NCBI RefSeq assembly: GCF_001443605.1
Contig: NZ_CP013118.1
Location: forward strand, 2,537,501 to 2,601,500
Source of the DNA: Salinivirga cyanobacteriivorans
Lineage (GTDB): Bacteria; Bacteroidota; Bacteroidia; Bacteroidales; Salinivirgaceae
Length of the DNA: 64,000 bases
Direction of reading: 5' to 3'
Part shown: in pieces, positions 45,820 to 57,008 of the stretch
How positions within the stretch are numbered: the first letter of the stretch is position 1
How the letters are laid out: every line of letters starts with the position of its first letter
Position numbers and translations under genes: made by a program
The notes under the pieces: generated by a model
The model's database searches: none
What the model was told of the DNA's origin: nothing
What the model saw: only the letters and a program-made list of their open reading frames with translations

Positions 45820-46080
45820 TAATCCTCGATAACTATCGGGACGCAACGCCCGCAACGAAAACGCAACGTTCGCAACGTAAGAACCCGTTGCGTTCGTAGC
45901 GTAATATTCTCGTAGCGCTCGTGGCGAGAAATCTTTTTTCACGCAACGCCCGCAACGAAAACGCAACGTAAGTACTCGTAGCGCTCGTAGCGTGATATTC
46001 TCGTTGCGTTCGTAGCGAGAAACTCTTTCATGCGGCGTTTGCAATGTTTCACGCAACGCTCGCAACGTAAGATTCCGTTC
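45820..46080. repeat. CGCAACG repeat array
   Basis: It begins with 'aatcctcgataactatcggg' and has units at 45840-45932, 45939-46023 and 46049-46078. The 'cctcgataactatcgggacg' leader precedes units also at 56992, 59714 and 59829. Confidence 0.85.
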
Positions 46081-46094
46081 AAAAAAAATATAAA

Positions 46095-46131
46095 AAACAT
46101 AATTAGATTATGCTTTAAAAACATTATGTTT
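46095..46131. promoter_or_regulatory. Palindromic operator-like site before the second AAA ATPase gene
   Basis: CATAATTAGATTATG (46098-46112) is a perfect 6-3-6 dyad, and AAACATAAT (46095-46103) pairs with ATTATGTTT (46123-46131). The site ends 22 bp before the ATG at 46154. Confidence 0.5.
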
Positions 46132-46153
46132 GTGATGCATAATAATTACACGC

Positions 46154-47527
46154 ATGGAATTTTATAATCGACATGAAGAAATAAAGCGCTTGAAAACTGC
46201 GTTGGAAGCCAGTCAACCCAGATTAATTGTAGTCTATGGCCGGCGACGCATCGGTAAAACGCGCATGCTGCAGCAAGTAGTTAAAGAAGGAGACATTTAT
46301 TTTATTGCTGATCAGCGGGAAACCAAACTACAGATAGCTTCTTTTGCCAGGTTAGTGGCTACAAAAATCGAATCTTTCGATAAAGTTACATACCCCGATT
46401 GGGAGATCTTTTTTCGATCAATCAATCAACGGATAAAAAAAGGCACTACACTTTTCATTGATGAATTTCCCTATCTTGTAAAAAATGCTTCGGAATTGCC
46501 CAGCATACTGCAAAAACTGATAGACGAAAAGGAAAAATTAAATTTTCATTTGGTTTTGTCCGGTTCATCGCAGCAGATGATGCAAAAAATGGTCATTGAT
46601 CATCATTCACCTTTGTATGGCAGGGCCAATGAGATTATTAAGCTGACTTCAATGCGGCCGGGCTGGCTGAAAAAGGCGTTAAATTGCAGTTACGTTGAGG
46701 CTGTAGAGGAGTTTAGTATTTGGGGTGGTGTGCCTCGATATTGGGAAATACGAAATGATTCGGCATCGATGGAGGAGGCTATAAAAAAACAGGTTTTTAA
46801 TATACATGGCATACTGCATGAAGAACCCATGCGGCTTTTTTTAGACGATACACGAGATACTGTACAGATTCATACATTAATATCGATTATTGCAACCGGA
46901 GCGAACAGGCTGAGCGAAATCGCTTCACGCATAGGTAAGCCGACCACGCAATTAAGCCGGCCACTGCAAAAAATCATTGAGTTGGGTTACATCAAAAGGG
47001 AAATACCTTATGGCGTATCAAAACGGAACTCAAAAAAAACTTTATACAAAGTAAGTGAGCCATTTATGTTGTTTTATTACCGGTTTATTGTACCTGAAAA
47101 AACCACATTAGAATTGGGTTATGTAGATCAGGTTTACAAGCAGATTTTTGAAAAACAATTTTCATCTCATTGCGCTGATATTTGGGAAAACATGTGCCGA
47201 CAGGCGCTTCCTAATCTGTTTACAAATAGTTTATTTAAACCCGGTGTCAGATGGTGGGGAAACAATACAGAGAGAGAACAGATGGAAATAGATATTGTAG
47301 CCAATTCGAGTGATGACCGGGAGCTTATTATTGGCGAAGCCAAAAGGTCTTCAACCCGAAACATTTCTGCCATAATTAAAGAATTAGAGAAAAAGGCGAA
47401 AACATTTCCTTTAGTGCGTAATCAGCGCATAATTTTAGCGCTTTTTGTTAAGCAGAATACTTTGAAAGAAACACCTGATAATGTCTTTATTTTTACACCG
47501 GAAGATGTAGTAAAAGCTCTTTCATAA
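46154..47527 (+). CDS. ATPase of the DUF234/archaeal-ATPase type
   Basis: 457 residues. Walker A GRRRIGKT (29-36), Walker B FIDEFPY (Asp103, Glu104), a winged-helix-like middle (RLSEIASRIGKPTTQLSRPLQKIIELGYI, ~255-283) and a C-terminal nuclease-like DUF234 domain with Asp380, Glu395 and Lys397 (MEIDIVA...IIGEAKRS). The family is common in archaea and Bacteroidota and often occurs alone. It has CGCAACG arrays on both sides and its own upstream palindrome. Function unknown. Confidence 0.9.
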   Translation: MEFYNRHEEIKRLKTALEASQPRLIVVYGRRRIGKTRMLQQVVKEGDIYFIADQRETKLQIASFARLVATKIESFDKVTYPDWEIFFRSINQRIKKGTTLFIDEFPYLVKNASELPSILQKLIDEKEKLNFHLVLSGSSQQMMQKMVIDHHSPLYGRANEIIKLTSMRPGWLKKALNCSYVEAVEEFSIWGGVPRYWEIRNDSASMEEAIKKQVFNIHGILHEEPMRLFLDDTRDTVQIHTLISIIATGANRLSEIASRIGKPTTQLSRPLQKIIELGYIKREIPYGVSKRNSKKTLYKVSEPFMLFYYRFIVPEKTTLELGYVDQVYKQIFEKQFSSHCADIWENMCRQALPNLFTNSLFKPGVRWWGNNTEREQMEIDIVANSSDDRELIIGEAKRSSTRNISAIIKELEKKAKTFPLVRNQRIILALFVKQNTLKETPDNVFIFTPEDVVKALS

Positions 47528-47535
47528 ATGTTTGT

Positions 47536-47677
47536 TTTCACGCAACGCTCGCAACGAAAACGCAACGCCCGCAACGTAAGAATCCTTTGTGCTCGTAGCG
47601 TGATATTCTCGTTGCGCTCGTAGCGAGAAACTTTTTTATGCGGCGTTTGCAATGTTTCACTCAACGCTCGCAACGTG
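47536..47677. repeat. CGCAACG repeat units between two genes
   Basis: Units at 47538-47632 and 47656-47675 fill the 163-bp gap between the ATPase stop and the stop of the giant minus-strand gene, so both transcripts would run into it. A double-stranded folding repeat could serve as a two-way terminator (inference). Confidence 0.8.
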
Positions 47678-47690
47678 CAAATTTTTTTAA

Positions 47691-50600
47691 CTACTTCTTC
47701 ACAACCCGTGTCGATATCTTTCTATCGTTGCTTACCACCACGATAATATAAAAACCGGGCTTCAATCGCTCAAACTGTGGTTGAAGCGTTTTGGTCATCT
47801 GCTCACGGGTTGGGGCTATTCGACCCGACCAGACGCTATTGCCGCTCACATCAGCCACCATTACATGTGCATCCTGCGTTTTGTCAAATCCGTCAATATC
47901 TACTATTAAACCTCCGCCTGTATATGGATTGGGATGAATATTTAAACGTGGTTCATTCAGTGCAATACCGGTTATTTCCACCACCTGCATGGGGAAAACA
48001 GTTGCTGTACCATCATAATCGACCTGGCGCAAGCGGTAATAAGATATGCCATAATGCGGGTTCTGGTCCGTAAATGAGTAATTTAAAAGAGAACTACTAT
48101 TTCCGGCACCCTGCACGCGGCCCACAGATTCAAATATAACCCCGTCACGGCTGCGTTCGACCTCAAAATAGTCGTTATTCAATTCATTTAATGTCTGCCA
48201 GGTTACTTTGACTTTATTATCTGTAACCGAGGCATCGAAACCGATTAAGCTCACGGGCAGTGGATTATTGTCGCTTGCAGAAGCAATGGTAAACTCTTTG
48301 GTACTAAAAGAGACCGCATCGGATATAACATAACCGGAACTTTGTGTGCCGCTATAACTGCTGTTGCCAGCGTCTGTCCATTGTCCTCCCTCAAGGTAAG
48401 CTACCCTCAGGTCGGCATAATCGGCAGGATCGGCAGATACATTGGTCTCCGTGCCCCAGGTGAGTTTTACATTGGCTGTTTGTGTGCCGCTGTAATTATC
48501 GCCTGTTACAGCCCACCGGTTATCGGGACTAACCTGTGACAAACCAGCTCCCATGTCACTAATACTGTTGTTGGTGAAATATTCAGCAGTCCAGTCGCCG
48601 GTTTGTGCCGGGTTCTGGATCTCCAAAGGACGGTAGTAGCCGTTTTTGCCGATCGGGAAGGTGAAGTCTGTGGAGCTGTTAAGTGACTTTTTGAGGGGAC
48701 CGTTGATGTATGATGAGGCTGAACTACCACTCATTGTAGCAGAAGCGGTTAAGTAAAAAGTATTTGCACTACCTGTTTGAATGATCCCATTTTGCAGGGA
48801 TAGAGATCTGTCAATAAGTATGTTGTCGTTTAGAATTAACCTTCCTCCTGGTTTATTTATTACAATGTTATTAAAAGCTCTTTTATTAGGTGTCATCATT
48901 TCTCCTGTTACTGATTGGTCACTATTGCCAGCAAATATTAATTGGTTATAGACCGCATAATCAAATCTAATTCTACCACTTGTTAACTGAATATTTCCGT
49001 ATATAGTAATATCACGGTTTTTGTTTTGATAGGCATATCCATTATCAATTAACAAATCACCGTTGATTGACAAATTATCGTTAGGAAAGTATTTCCAACT
49101 TGTACCAGTTATTTTTAAATTATTAACCTCTAAAAATCCAGATATAGTATAAATAGAGTTTCCACCAAAATGTAAAGTACCTCCCCCGGCAGCAAACAAA
49201 CTATCATATATCCCCGCAGGCAATGCTCCATTTTCTAAATAAAGCGTACCTGTTCCGGTTACAATACCCAGCCTATGGCCAAAGGTTGTACCAACATCCA
49301 GTGTGGCGCCGGCTTCAATGCGTGTTTTATATGCTGAGATGTAGTTGTCGGGTATGGTGAGGGTGTGGTTTTCGGCTACGAAAATTACGGCGCCGCGCGG
49401 GCCGCTGGCCGGAACATCTACCCCTGCAGGTCCTGTTGTGCCGGCTTCGGAATCATATACGGCCCAGTCGTTAGGGTTGGTCCATGTGCAGCCGCTGTTT
49501 ACGGTTATAAATTCTGTTACCTTGTTGGGGATGGCTCCATTACATCCATCGGGTCCCGATTGTTCTACACCGGCTGTGTAATCGCCCGAAATACCCACAT
49601 CATCGGTTCCGCTAAAGCTAAATGTCAATTGATTATTGGGTTCGTCCACGTTCGCGTAATCGTATTTGTTCCAGGTATTTAAATTGGCTCCGGTGCCGTA
49701 GGTTAAGATCCTTGCGGCAATATAATCGGTCAGGTCATATCCATGTGGGTTGTCGTACAATGCATCTGCCGGGTCGTACTCCATGGTCATGTCTGCAGTA
49801 AAGTTGGTTATACCTGTGGCTTCAAGAATCCAGTGGTATTGCAGCACATTGAGCGAATCGTTAAATGGCTCGCATTCATCGTCATCGTCATTAATGGTGG
49901 GCTGCATTTCGTTGGCTGCTTTTAGCCTGATACTTCCGTTAGCGTCTACATTGTCTATTGAGAATTTCACGGGTGTGTACTTGCCTTCAACACCCACCGG
50001 AAATTCGTAATCGGTAGTACTCGATATTGCAGGGAATTCTTTTTTGATACCGGCATCGGTAAAAGAAATATTGGTTTGTATCAGTGTGTTTTCATCAAAG
50101 CTATTGGTTGTGGTAATGTTGGCATTGGTTTGTAGCAATAACAAATACTGGTCTATATCAAAAATACCTTCGTTGAGCTGCAACTCACTGGTGATAGTAA
50201 TACCAGAACCTGAACCGGGGTCAATGCTTACACCTTCAGCATTATCGATTGCCAAAAGCCCATAAGTACCGGCACCACTCATGATTTGTTCGCTGCCACC
50301 ATTGAGCACAATACCATTTCCGCTACCGCCCCAGTTGTGGGTGCCACCGAAGTTGATGTTGCCTTTAACGGCAAAGGTATTGTCATTATCAACCAAAGTG
50401 CCTGAAGGCATTGAGAATACATTGTTTACAGTTACATCGTTGTTCAGTGCCAGGGTGGTAGCCGTACTTTTGGTTAAATTGTAAAACGCAGGGCTGCCTG
50501 TAATTTCCTGCTGGTCAGCACCATTAAGATATGTGGTGTTGCCATTGGGGGTGAAGGTACCATTCACAATTATATCGCCTTTGACGTACAGATCCCGTCC

Positions 50601-53600
50601 ATCGGCATTTAATTCAGCGCCGGCATCAATTATCAGGGAATCACTAATTGTTAAAGGTACAACCCATTGCTTTATGGTTGGCATTTGTCCACTGCTGTTA
50701 TCTACTCTTAGATTAGGAAGATCGATTTGCGAATATATTCCGATAACTTCATTTGATGGTGTATTGTTGTATCCTAATTGTATTTTACCGTTGTTTTGAA
50801 GATTTGACAAGTTTGGGTTAAGGTAAAGTGAAGCAATTTCAGGATTATCCTGTGCCCTTGCAATAATCAATTTCCCATTGGTAAGATTAAACTCACTATC
50901 ATCATTTAATACTTCCAAAATAGCCCGGTCGTTTTCAGGAGCATCATCATTACCTAGAATGACAACTCCACCCGTTTGGTTATATTTTAATACTCCTTCA
51001 CTTGCAGTTAAACTTCGTCTTACCTGCGAACCAACAATTAACGTATCAGCAGAAATACTAAGTGACGCATTTCCACTGGCTGAATACTCAATGTAATTAT
51101 CACCACCACTCATATCCAGTTGTCCTCCATTTAGGGTTAATACCCCATCGAGTAATATTCCACTACCACCGTTAACATAGGCTTTACCGTCTGATATCTC
51201 AAGAGCAGCAGTTGATGGAATTTGAAAATCGTCGCCTCCGGTATTCAAATTAACTTCAATATCCTGATGATTTAATATTAATTTCCCATTTTCCAAAGTA
51301 ATCGCTTTATCAACATCAATACCTGAAGTGGGGCCATTCAAATTAAAATCATTATTCATGGTAAATGAATAGGTCGTATCTGTTCCTTTATTCATTACAA
51401 CCCTATAAAGTTCCGGATCTGTTGAAGTTCCATCTTGTGTAAACGAATTATTACTTTCTCCTGCAATTTCTAAAACTGCAACTGCATCGTCGCCAAACAA
51501 ATCCAATTTCCCTTTATCTTCTAAAGTAATATTTCCATAAACTTTAAGTGTATGCTCTAAGCCGTCGGAACCACCGTTTAGGACTTCAATTATTGAATGG
51601 TCGTTAGCACCATCTCCGTCTCCGTCCCTGTGGTCACCATTTCTTATTAAAATATCACCTTCGACAGTAAATGTGCGTTCAACCCCGCTATTCTGAAAAT
51701 ACAACGCTCCAATTCGTCCCGTTGGGTTAGGGGTTGTACCCAGTGTCATATTACCCTTAACCGTAATATCTCCATTATCGGTTGTATTGAGTAAGACTCT
51801 TGCTCCGGCTTGAATAATTAAATTGCCATTCATCGTTATATCCTCATCGGGTAATGTAAATTTTCTCAAATCTCCGAAATCACCCGAGGAATTATTTCTA
51901 AATGCTCCGGAATTAGAGGATGAAGAGAAAAAATCAACGTTAGGATAAATACTTATGTTATCAGGAATCTGATAATTAGCATCATCACGAATACGGAAAA
52001 GAAATTTTGAACCGCTATAAGAAACAAAGCCATTGTTCAACGATCCAAAATCACCGTCAGGCAATGATGCCGGAGAGCTTCCTCCATTATTCAAATCAAA
52101 GAACACGGTACCTTCCCCGTCTACTACGCCAAGATCGCTGGTGTATGAATCAAGGTTTGAATTGGTTTCAAATGACATTACCCCATTATTGACAACTTTT
52201 GCAAAGGTTACCTGTTCGTCGTAAAAAACGACCCTGGCACATTGACCTATCTCAACAATATCGCCCTGTCCGGGTAATGAATTTGCCGGGTCTCCATCGT
52301 GGTCATCCAATGACCAACATACATATCTACTGGCTCCTCCGCTTCCGCCATTACCACCATTGTAACTACCATTCCAGTCGTTGTCGTAGAAATCCCAGGT
52401 AACACCGGCACACCCACAATAAGGTGCTCCATCCTGAGCATCGATATCACAACCACTTTCACAGCTGCCGGGTGCACCAAAAAATGCATTCCGCGAATAA
52501 TAAATATCAGGTGTCCCAATAAATCGACCTGATTCTCCCGCTGTATAATTAGCCCTTTCTAATGTAAACCCGTTACCTCCACCATCGTGATCATTAAATG
52601 TTATTTTGTTCCAAACACCATCTGTATCCGATTCATCGGAAACTTGTGTATTATCATTCTCATAAGTCCTTGTATAGTATCCTCCATCCAACACTTTTCC
52701 AGGTACAAAGCTGGCCTCGTTTAAAGATCCGTCCAAATCGGATTCATAATAATAAAATTCATATTTTACGGTTGGTTCGGTAGAAAAGTCTTCGTAGTCA
52801 ACTCTCCAATAATATGAAACTAAATCGCCACCAGACAAATCAGTGGTTTGCAATTCACCATCAACAGGGGTTATGGTAATATAACCATCATCGAAATAGT
52901 TACTAACAGTAACCTCTGCAGGAGTATATTTTGAACTATTATGAAGAAGCTCTGTTCCGTCCAGACCTATTCCGATTGGGAAAGTATATGACCCATTGCC
53001 TGTTATTTTTAAACTAAGACCTCCATCAGAAACATTACCATCAAAAACAAACATATCATTGGGTCCAAGTATACCTTTCTCGTCGTTCTGTATCGTTCCA
53101 TCCTGATCCCAGTCGAAGCGCGCACGGTCATCAGCAGTACCCAGGCTGTAATCAATCTCGTCAATTTTTAATAAATTAACACCCGGGTAAATGCGACCAT
53201 GCCTGTAAGAGAGTCTTTTAATATAAACGTCACTTGAAAACGATACAACCTGGTTATTTCCAACGTTCAATTTTACATTTCCAAAAATGGCATTATCTGT
53301 TGTTTCAATATCATAATCACTCCACGCAAGCATAATTAATGCATCATCATGGGTCGATCCATCATAAGTTCCTATTTGGTCATAATTAATTACATTTCCA
53401 GTTAATCGTATTGCATAATCCGTTTGATCTAATATACCACTTTCAACTTTAACGCTATCGAGTCTCAATATCCGGGCCTTCCAGCCGCCACTAACATTAT
53501 AAACGTTGTTTTCTGCATCTGAATCAATTGTAAGTATCTTTCCAGATGGCTTGTTTAAAACCAATCGGTTAATATATAACTCCCATTCTTCAATTTCAGC

Positions 53601-56600
53601 ATCCGGGAAACCGATATAAAAAGTAGCATCGTCATCTCCATTAAAGGTAGTAGCATTAGGCTTTGATCCATCATATAGGTAACCATAATTGTTTGTACCT
53701 CGTTGCGCAGCATCTTCGCTTATACTGAAATCCCCCCCTATAGTAACATCATTTCCATCGTGATCAAGAAATGCATCATCTTCTATTGTCAGGTCATTTA
53801 AAACAACAAGTGGCTGGGCTGCCAAATCTTCGTCTGTAGAACCAACATCTTCGCCATTGGTAAGTAAATGACTTCCACTTCCACCGGACGTATTTCTCAG
53901 CACTACATCCCAAAACGGTGAAGTAGAGGTAATTGCAAAATCGTTTCCATCACTTAGTTCAAAAATCACAGTTCCACCAGTCACATTTTGGTTGCTTTCT
54001 TCGGATGCAATAAAAAGGCCTCCTTTTCCCTGTGCATCATGAATATGCAAAGTCCCTCCTGACATATTAAAAACATTTCCCCCATAGGTTAAATTAAAGG
54101 CATAATAATCGGTATTAGTAGTTTCACCTTCACTGGCACCCAGAATGTTTGTGGTACCACCAGTTTGTACATATCCACCAACATTATCAACACCCAAAAC
54201 AGAAGTGCGTATCTGGTTTGTATTTAGGGTTCCGCCTGTTATTTTAATTAGCCCTTTGTCACGAGTAGTCAATCCGCTTTGTACTTTTGCCTCAAGAGTC
54301 CCCCGTGAAACCAAAACTTTTCCATAAGGAACAATTGCAGTACCATCGTTTTTGGCAACAGAACCACCATCAACCCATAACCTTGCTCCTTCTGATACAT
54401 TGTAGTTGCCTGTATTGTTGAGGACAGGCACATCCACATTGTTTCCAAGCCTTACGGTTCCTTTTATTAAACCCAGTGCATTGTCATTGTCTGCAAGTTG
54501 GGCAGTAGCGCCATGGCCATCACGTGCATAGCCATAAAGATTAAAATATGCAGGGTCATCTGCTAATATTTGAAGCTCATAAGTGGCATCTGTACCTTTA
54601 TTAATTTCAATTCTGTAGAAATTACTGGTATTGTTGCATAAAACAAGCTGATTTTTACTAGCATTTAAAAAATTGGCATCCACAATGCCATTTGTAGCTT
54701 CATTATTATAGTCAGCTGAAGCACGATTGGTAAATTCCAGAATACCATTATTGGTCAAATCGCCATAAAAATTAAATTGATGGCGGGCATTGCCTGTTCC
54801 GGTTAAAACTTTACCGGCTTCACTTATGGACGCATTACCAAGCAATTCAATATTAAGGCCTGTGGTACTGCTATTATCATTTATTTGAAACTCCCCGGTG
54901 TCTATAACAAAGTCGCCGGCAATATCATAGTCAGCCATCAGGGTTAGTTTATCCGTTTCATTGTCTAGCTCAATATTGAGGTTATAGAATGACAGTGCCT
55001 GATTTAAGGTATATGAAGTACCTTCGTAAACCACGGTGCCTTCACCTTCTCCGGCAGATGTGAAGTGTGTGGCATCTCCGGAAGGGAAGTTATCGGCTGC
55101 AAGCACTAAGCGACCGCTACCGTCAATTTCGTTAAATGAATGGCCTGTGTGATCCTGTAAATTAAGTTCACCATCAATTTTTAAATAAGCATTTTGTAAA
55201 TTATTGTCATTAACAGTTATGCTGCGTCCTGACAAAATTACAACCCGGTCAATGGGATCGTCCATTGGGGTTGCTTCATCAGGGTTGTCGGGCAGCGCCC
55301 CGGAAGGATCCAATGTCCATGTTTGCCAGTTGTCCCAATCGCCGCTGATTAACGTATACCAGGTTCGAGCGGGCAAACCATCAAGCGGACTGTCGGTTTC
55401 GTCAACTGTACCCAAAGTATAATATCCATTGGAAATATTACCATCTGTTACATCAAAATAAACCTGGTCGCCATTTTGAACTCCGGTTGCAGCTGTAGTT
55501 ACTACCTGATATGTATCTCCGGGATTCAATTTGTATAGTAACCTGTAATTTGTTACATTGGAAGGGTAATCGCCATCAATACCTTCGCTAAAATCAAATG
55601 CGATTGTAGCGTCCACAGCAGTTCCTGATTTTTCAAGGTACCAGTTGCGAGCCCATGTTGCTTCAATACTAGCGGCTGCATTAGGAGAATCATCTATGGA
55701 ATTTACAGTACCATCATGTGCTGCAAAAATATAATCTCCAACATCGAAGTTGGCATTTTCAGTTACTACAAGTCCGGCCGAGTTTAATTCATTCACCCCA
55801 TCATCTTCTTTTCCAACGCCACTCATATCAACAATATAAGAAGCATCGGTCGGATCAAATCTGTCAGTTGTAAGGTTGCCATCAAGCCCATACTTTTGAG
55901 CCAGATAATTTTCAATTACTACCCGATCTGCCTGTAACAGTGAGGAACCATACATGATAATTTCTGCGATATCGCCCTGAAAAGCCTGGTCGGCATTATA
56001 TCCTCCATCAACATCATCCTGCTCGCCTCCAATGGCCAGTGAACCGTTTTCTGTAATTGTGTAGCCGGAACGGTGGGTGGTGTTGGCTTGTTCTGTTCCG
56101 TCAATGTGTAAATATAATCTTCCATCGGTATTCCTCCATTGATGTGCAAAGATTTTCCAGTTACCGTCACTATAATTTACACCTAAGGATTTGCTATTCC
56201 CTCCAATGTATGTGTTATGATTGTTGCTTTGGTAAAACAAATATTCATTGCTTTGTCCGGGGACAGCATAGGAAACCAGACCATCTCCCGAATCACTTGT
56301 CTTTAAAACCATAAAAACAGCAACAGCGCTGGTAGGAATATCAAAAGGGTTACGTACAATTCGGTTATCGCTTTTAGAAAATTCCAGATAATCATGGTTG
56401 TTTATCGATGCTTCATTTTCTCTAAAAATTGGGGTATATGAAGAATTACCCTGTGTAAGGTCGTTAGCATTTCCTGAATAATCTGACCATGTGGCCACAT
56501 CATTTCCATCGGTCAGGGAAAGAGAGTCGGGAATCAGCCACAATTTTAATTCCGGCTGCCCGTCAGCGCCGCTTGCATTTCCAACACCACCCGGGCCGGT

Positions 56601-56660
56601 TTGGGCGTGGCTAAAGTTAGTAGTGAGGGCGATTGCTAAGAATAGAAGTAGATTCTTCAT
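47691..56660 (-). CDS. Giant T9SS-exported surface protein
   Basis: 2989 residues from ATG 56660; MKNLLLFLAIALTTNFSHAQT is a signal peptide. Upstream in-frame ATGs would add 21 unlikely residues. A LamG-like domain follows (~residues 60-240), then a very long beta-rich region of short repeated strands with 'GxWxxxxTW' modules and three [YF]xFP[IV]G modules (near bases 52990, 50005, 48660). A Cys-rich piece (GSCESGCDIDAQDG...CGCAG) lies near residue 1400. The end has NIHPNPYTGGGLIVDI... GFYIIVVVSNDRKISTRVVKK, a type A sorting domain for the type IX secretion system. Probably a surface adhesin or shell protein. A TAnnTTTG-type box (minus strand) is seen at 56732-56739 but its partner is poorly spaced. 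Confidence 0.9.
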   Translation of the reverse strand: MKNLLLFLAIALTTNFSHAQTGPGGVGNASGADGQPELKLWLIPDSLSLTDGNDVATWSDYSGNANDLTQGNSSYTPIFRENEASINNHDYLEFSKSDNRIVRNPFDIPTSAVAVFMVLKTSDSGDGLVSYAVPGQSNEYLFYQSNNHNTYIGGNSKSLGVNYSDGNWKIFAHQWRNTDGRLYLHIDGTEQANTTHRSGYTITENGSLAIGGEQDDVDGGYNADQAFQGDIAEIIMYGSSLLQADRVVIENYLAQKYGLDGNLTTDRFDPTDASYIVDMSGVGKEDDGVNELNSAGLVVTENANFDVGDYIFAAHDGTVNSIDDSPNAAASIEATWARNWYLEKSGTAVDATIAFDFSEGIDGDYPSNVTNYRLLYKLNPGDTYQVVTTAATGVQNGDQVYFDVTDGNISNGYYTLGTVDETDSPLDGLPARTWYTLISGDWDNWQTWTLDPSGALPDNPDEATPMDDPIDRVVILSGRSITVNDNNLQNAYLKIDGELNLQDHTGHSFNEIDGSGRLVLAADNFPSGDATHFTSAGEGEGTVVYEGTSYTLNQALSFYNLNIELDNETDKLTLMADYDIAGDFVIDTGEFQINDNSSTTGLNIELLGNASISEAGKVLTGTGNARHQFNFYGDLTNNGILEFTNRASADYNNEATNGIVDANFLNASKNQLVLCNNTSNFYRIEINKGTDATYELQILADDPAYFNLYGYARDGHGATAQLADNDNALGLIKGTVRLGNNVDVPVLNNTGNYNVSEGARLWVDGGSVAKNDGTAIVPYGKVLVSRGTLEAKVQSGLTTRDKGLIKITGGTLNTNQIRTSVLGVDNVGGYVQTGGTTNILGASEGETTNTDYYAFNLTYGGNVFNMSGGTLHIHDAQGKGGLFIASEESNQNVTGGTVIFELSDGNDFAITSTSPFWDVVLRNTSGGSGSHLLTNGEDVGSTDEDLAAQPLVVLNDLTIEDDAFLDHDGNDVTIGGDFSISEDAAQRGTNNYGYLYDGSKPNATTFNGDDDATFYIGFPDAEIEEWELYINRLVLNKPSGKILTIDSDAENNVYNVSGGWKARILRLDSVKVESGILDQTDYAIRLTGNVINYDQIGTYDGSTHDDALIMLAWSDYDIETTDNAIFGNVKLNVGNNQVVSFSSDVYIKRLSYRHGRIYPGVNLLKIDEIDYSLGTADDRARFDWDQDGTIQNDEKGILGPNDMFVFDGNVSDGGLSLKITGNGSYTFPIGIGLDGTELLHNSSKYTPAEVTVSNYFDDGYITITPVDGELQTTDLSGGDLVSYYWRVDYEDFSTEPTVKYEFYYYESDLDGSLNEASFVPGKVLDGGYYTRTYENDNTQVSDESDTDGVWNKITFNDHDGGGNGFTLERANYTAGESGRFIGTPDIYYSRNAFFGAPGSCESGCDIDAQDGAPYCGCAGVTWDFYDNDWNGSYNGGNGGSGGASRYVCWSLDDHDGDPANSLPGQGDIVEIGQCARVVFYDEQVTFAKVVNNGVMSFETNSNLDSYTSDLGVVDGEGTVFFDLNNGGSSPASLPDGDFGSLNNGFVSYSGSKFLFRIRDDANYQIPDNISIYPNVDFFSSSSNSGAFRNNSSGDFGDLRKFTLPDEDITMNGNLIIQAGARVLLNTTDNGDITVKGNMTLGTTPNPTGRIGALYFQNSGVERTFTVEGDILIRNGDHRDGDGDGANDHSIIEVLNGGSDGLEHTLKVYGNITLEDKGKLDLFGDDAVAVLEIAGESNNSFTQDGTSTDPELYRVVMNKGTDTTYSFTMNNDFNLNGPTSGIDVDKAITLENGKLILNHQDIEVNLNTGGDDFQIPSTAALEISDGKAYVNGGSGILLDGVLTLNGGQLDMSGGDNYIEYSASGNASLSISADTLIVGSQVRRSLTASEGVLKYNQTGGVVILGNDDAPENDRAILEVLNDDSEFNLTNGKLIIARAQDNPEIASLYLNPNLSNLQNNGKIQLGYNNTPSNEVIGIYSQIDLPNLRVDNSSGQMPTIKQWVVPLTISDSLIIDAGAELNADGRDLYVKGDIIVNGTFTPNGNTTYLNGADQQEITGSPAFYNLTKSTATTLALNNDVTVNNVFSMPSGTLVDNDNTFAVKGNINFGGTHNWGGSGNGIVLNGGSEQIMSGAGTYGLLAIDNAEGVSIDPGSGSGITITSELQLNEGIFDIDQYLLLLQTNANITTTNSFDENTLIQTNISFTDAGIKKEFPAISSTTDYEFPVGVEGKYTPVKFSIDNVDANGSIRLKAANEMQPTINDDDDECEPFNDSLNVLQYHWILEATGITNFTADMTMEYDPADALYDNPHGYDLTDYIAARILTYGTGANLNTWNKYDYANVDEPNNQLTFSFSGTDDVGISGDYTAGVEQSGPDGCNGAIPNKVTEFITVNSGCTWTNPNDWAVYDSEAGTTGPAGVDVPASGPRGAVIFVAENHTLTIPDNYISAYKTRIEAGATLDVGTTFGHRLGIVTGTGTLYLENGALPAGIYDSLFAAGGGTLHFGGNSIYTISGFLEVNNLKITGTSWKYFPNDNLSINGDLLIDNGYAYQNKNRDITIYGNIQLTSGRIRFDYAVYNQLIFAGNSDQSVTGEMMTPNKRAFNNIVINKPGGRLILNDNILIDRSLSLQNGIIQTGSANTFYLTASATMSGSSASSYINGPLKKSLNSSTDFTFPIGKNGYYRPLEIQNPAQTGDWTAEYFTNNSISDMGAGLSQVSPDNRWAVTGDNYSGTQTANVKLTWGTETNVSADPADYADLRVAYLEGGQWTDAGNSSYSGTQSSGYVISDAVSFSTKEFTIASASDNNPLPVSLIGFDASVTDNKVKVTWQTLNELNNDYFEVERSRDGVIFESVGRVQGAGNSSSLLNYSFTDQNPHYGISYYRLRQVDYDGTATVFPMQVVEITGIALNEPRLNIHPNPYTGGGLIVDIDGFDKTQDAHVMVADVSGNSVWSGRIAPTREQMTKTLQPQFERLKPGFYIIVVVSNDRKISTRVVKK

Positions 56661-57008
56661 ATTGTTAAAGTTGATTTTTAATCGTTTTGTCGCGTACATT
56701 GTGTACATTGAAATACTTTCCAAATATTACGCAAAAATATGTGTTTCGTTGGACTGTTTATCAATAAAAGGCGTCAGTTCGTCAAAATAACAATTTGTTA
56801 ACTTAATTGAAAGACAACATGTTGGTCGATAAAAAAGTTGTTAGTTCGTCAAATTATTTTGCTGGATAGTTGGTAGGGAAAGGTTTTGAGCTCATCATAG
56901 ATGGTTGGTGTCTGTAAACAGACGATGGTTTGCCGCTTTGGTTTTAGGAGCACTCGTAACCAGAAATTTTTTTTCATCTCTTTCATGCAAACCTCGATAA
57001 CTATCGGG
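56661..57008. other. Upstream region of the giant gene
   Basis: It holds the likely leader of the minus-strand gene, two copies of 'gt(c/t)agttcgtcaaa' (near 56774 and 56849) and a GTCTGTAAACAGAC palindrome (56910-56923). No gene seen. The repeated 'agttcgtcaaa' could be a binding site. Confidence 0.35.
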
